DNA of 7,638 nt from contig CAJXRL010000132.1 in the NCBI GenBank assembly GCA_913059105.1, positions 1 to 7,638 on the forward strand. The letters are read 5' to 3'. Every line of letters starts with the position of its first letter. The stretch's first letter is position 1. Shown here piece after piece: positions 6,600 through 7,638 of this stretch. Below the pieces are notes generated by a model. It was not told the origin of the DNA, made no database searches, and worked only from the letters and a program-made list of their open reading frames with translations. Made by a program: the position numbers and the translations under genes. The DNA comes from an uncultured Flavobacteriales bacterium (lineage in GTDB: Bacteria > Bacteroidota > Bacteroidia > Flavobacteriales_E > Vicingaceae).

Positions 6600-7478
6600 A
6601 TGAAATACACAGAACCAATGTTTAAGGCTGAAGAGCTGCAGGGAAAAACGATTTTAGTAACAGGTGGCGGAACAGGTCTAGGAAGATCAATGAGCAAATA
6701 CTTCATGCAATTGGGGGCCAACGTGATTATTGCAAGCCGAAAGCAAGAAGTTATTGATGCGACTGCAAAAGAGTTGATAGAAGAAACAGGTGGTAAAATC
6801 TTGGCAGTTGCTTGTGATGTTAGAAAGCCTTTGGAAGTTGAAAATGTAATTGCCAAAGGAATAGAAACGTTCGGAGAAATAAATGGTTTGGTAAACAATG
6901 CAGCAGGGAACTTCATTAGTCCAACAGAGCGTTTATCGCCAAAAGCATTTGATGTAATTGTAGATATCGTATTAAAAGGATCTTACAATTGTTCTCTATT
7001 GATGGGCCAATATTGGATTAAAAATAAAATAGCAGGAACAGTTCTGAATATTGTTACTACCTACTCTTGGACAGGTTCAGGATATGTTGTTCCTTCAGCA
7101 GTTTCAAAGGCGGGAGTATTAACAATGACTCGTTCTCTTGCAGCAGAATGGGCAAAGTATGGTATTAGGACTAATGCTATTGCTCCAGGACCATTTCCAA
7201 CAACTGGAGCGTTTAGTAGATTGTTTCCTGAAGGGTTAAAAGAAAAAATTGATCCACTAAAGCGTATTCCTCTAAAAAGATACGGAGAACACCAAGAGTT
7301 AGCCAATTTAGCTGGGTATTTAATGTCTGAGTTTTCTGCTTACGTAAACGGAGAAGTTGTTACTATTGATGGTGGCGAATGGCTTTACGGAGCAGGAGAA
7401 TTCACTGGCCTAGATGCTGTGCCAAGCGAAATGTGGGACTATATAGAGAAAGAGGTTAGAGGGAAGAATAAGAAATAA
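6600..7478 (+). CDS. 2,4-dienoyl-CoA reductase-type short-chain dehydrogenase
   Basis: This 292-residue cytoplasmic SDR is predicted to reduce 2,4-dienoyl-CoA with NADPH in beta-oxidation of unsaturated fatty acids. The Rossmann loop is TGGGTGLG (21-28), SRK at 46-48 offers basic residues for the NADPH 2'-phosphate, and NNAAGNF (99-105) followed by ISPTERLSP is a hallmark of mitochondrial DECR1-type enzymes. The normal YxxxK of SDRs reads Ser166-Ala-Val-Ser-Lys170; the catalytic Tyr is instead Tyr155 in TTYSWTGSG. This is the Tyr/Ser/Lys layout described for DECR. PGP (196-198), GAFSRL (203-208) and the C-terminal GEFTGL-MWD-IE pattern also match that group as I remember it. The B. subtilis homologue has been called fadH, but that symbol means an unrelated flavoenzyme in E. 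coli, so none is given. It sits 1 nt after the holin-family gene and is the last gene before a terminator. A different enoyl or peroxisomal-type reductase specificity is possible but less likely. Confidence 0.85.
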   Translation: MKYTEPMFKAEELQGKTILVTGGGTGLGRSMSKYFMQLGANVIIASRKQEVIDATAKELIEETGGKILAVACDVRKPLEVENVIAKGIETFGEINGLVNNAAGNFISPTERLSPKAFDVIVDIVLKGSYNCSLLMGQYWIKNKIAGTVLNIVTTYSWTGSGYVVPSAVSKAGVLTMTRSLAAEWAKYGIRTNAIAPGPFPTTGAFSRLFPEGLKEKIDPLKRIPLKRYGEHQELANLAGYLMSEFSAYVNGEVVTIDGGEWLYGAGEFTGLDAVPSEMWDYIEKEVRGKNKK

Positions 7479-7498
7479 ATTAGTTTAAATAAAGAGTT

Positions 7499-7531
7499 AA
7501 CCTCCAAGATTTTAAATCTTGGAGGTTTTTT
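7499..7531 (+). terminator. Rho-independent terminator after the dienoyl-CoA reductase gene
   Basis: A perfect 12-bp inverted repeat, AACCTCCAAGAT (7499-7510) and ATCTTGGAGGTT (7516-7527) with loop TTTAA, is followed by a run of T reaching 7531. It starts 20 nt after the stop codon at 7478. The T run lies only on the plus-strand side, so it terminates plus-strand transcription. Confidence 0.93.
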
Positions 7532-7583
7532 GTAAAAAAAATATACCTTCCTGATTCAAAGTTTATTATTAATCAATAATTAC

Positions 7584-7591
7584 TATATTTG
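7584..7591 (+). promoter_or_regulatory. Possible -7 box at the end of the genomic insert
   Basis: TATATTTG is an exact TAnnTTTG located beyond the terminator, in AT-rich non-coding DNA. Its last base is the last genomic base before the adapter. It may belong to a plus-strand gene outside the window. No -33 TTTG is visible at the expected distance, and chance matches are common in DNA this AT-rich. Confidence 0.35.
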
Positions 7592-7638
7592 CTGTCTCTT
7601 ATACACATCTCCGAGCCCACGAGACAGGCAGAAATCTC
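7592..7638 (-). other. Nextera (Tn5) read-2/i7 adapter with index, not genomic
   Basis: Bases 7592-7610 are the mosaic end CTGTCTCTTATACACATCT, 7611-7625 are CCGAGCCCACGAGAC, 7626-7633 (AGGCAGAA) sit where the i7 index belongs, and 7634-7638 (ATCTC) begin the P7 tail. The whole block is library sequence and should be trimmed. Confidence 0.98.

Noticed and set aside
6563..6916. 117-codon minus-strand open frame overlapping the dienoyl-CoA reductase
   Set aside because: It is antisense to a well-supported enzyme gene and resembles no family.
7592..7610. Tn5/IS50 mosaic end as evidence of a natural transposon
   Set aside because: The flanking i7 linker, index and P7 tail show it is a sequencing adapter; no transposase gene is present.

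Overview
The window is low-GC DNA (clearly AT-rich throughout) from a chromosome of a Bacteroidota bacterium, most likely a flavobacterium-like member. This rests on several features. The outer-membrane gene has a signal peptide ending in the 'FSQ' cleavage style common in that phylum. There are no Shine-Dalgarno boxes and A-rich tracts precede the start codons. TAnnTTTG-type -7 promoter boxes sit in front of several genes. The protein families (SirB1-like, DUF819, two-domain UspA, full-length CinA) fit as well. The taxonomic call is inference; no marker gene is present.

Both ends of the window are not genomic. Bases 1-26 and 7592-7638 are Illumina Nextera (Tn5) adapter sequence, so the biological insert is 27-7591.

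The left third (27 to about 2825) is a tightly spaced minus-strand gene string: a tandem universal stress protein, then cinA 8 nt downstream, then 19 nt further a small outer-membrane beta-barrel gene. That last gene is interrupted by one in-frame TAA at 402-404 and is otherwise intact to its terminal stop. A divergent intergenic region (2826-2930) separates this string from the plus-strand genes: a uridine phosphorylase-type nucleoside phosphorylase, a SirB1/transglutaminase-like protein without a visible catalytic Cys, a DUF819 multi-spanning membrane protein, a small four-helix membrane protein of the 'phage holin family' (PF04020), and, 1 nt after it, a short-chain dehydrogenase with the active-site layout of 2,4-dienoyl-CoA reductase. 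A strong rho-independent terminator at 7499-7531 closes the plus-strand genes, and a TATATTTG box at the very end of the insert may start another gene beyond the window.

The content is mostly housekeeping metabolism and stress: nucleotide salvage (nucleoside phosphorylase, CinA/PncC), unsaturated fatty-acid beta-oxidation (dienoyl-CoA reductase), stress response (Usp) and membrane functions. I see no mobile element, CRISPR array, RNA gene, toxin-antitoxin or defence cassette, and nothing that amounts to a new system. The points most worth a second look are the single nonsense codon in the beta-barrel gene, the adapter-bounded contig ends, and an exact -7 box so close to the SirB1-like gene that its mRNA may be leaderless.
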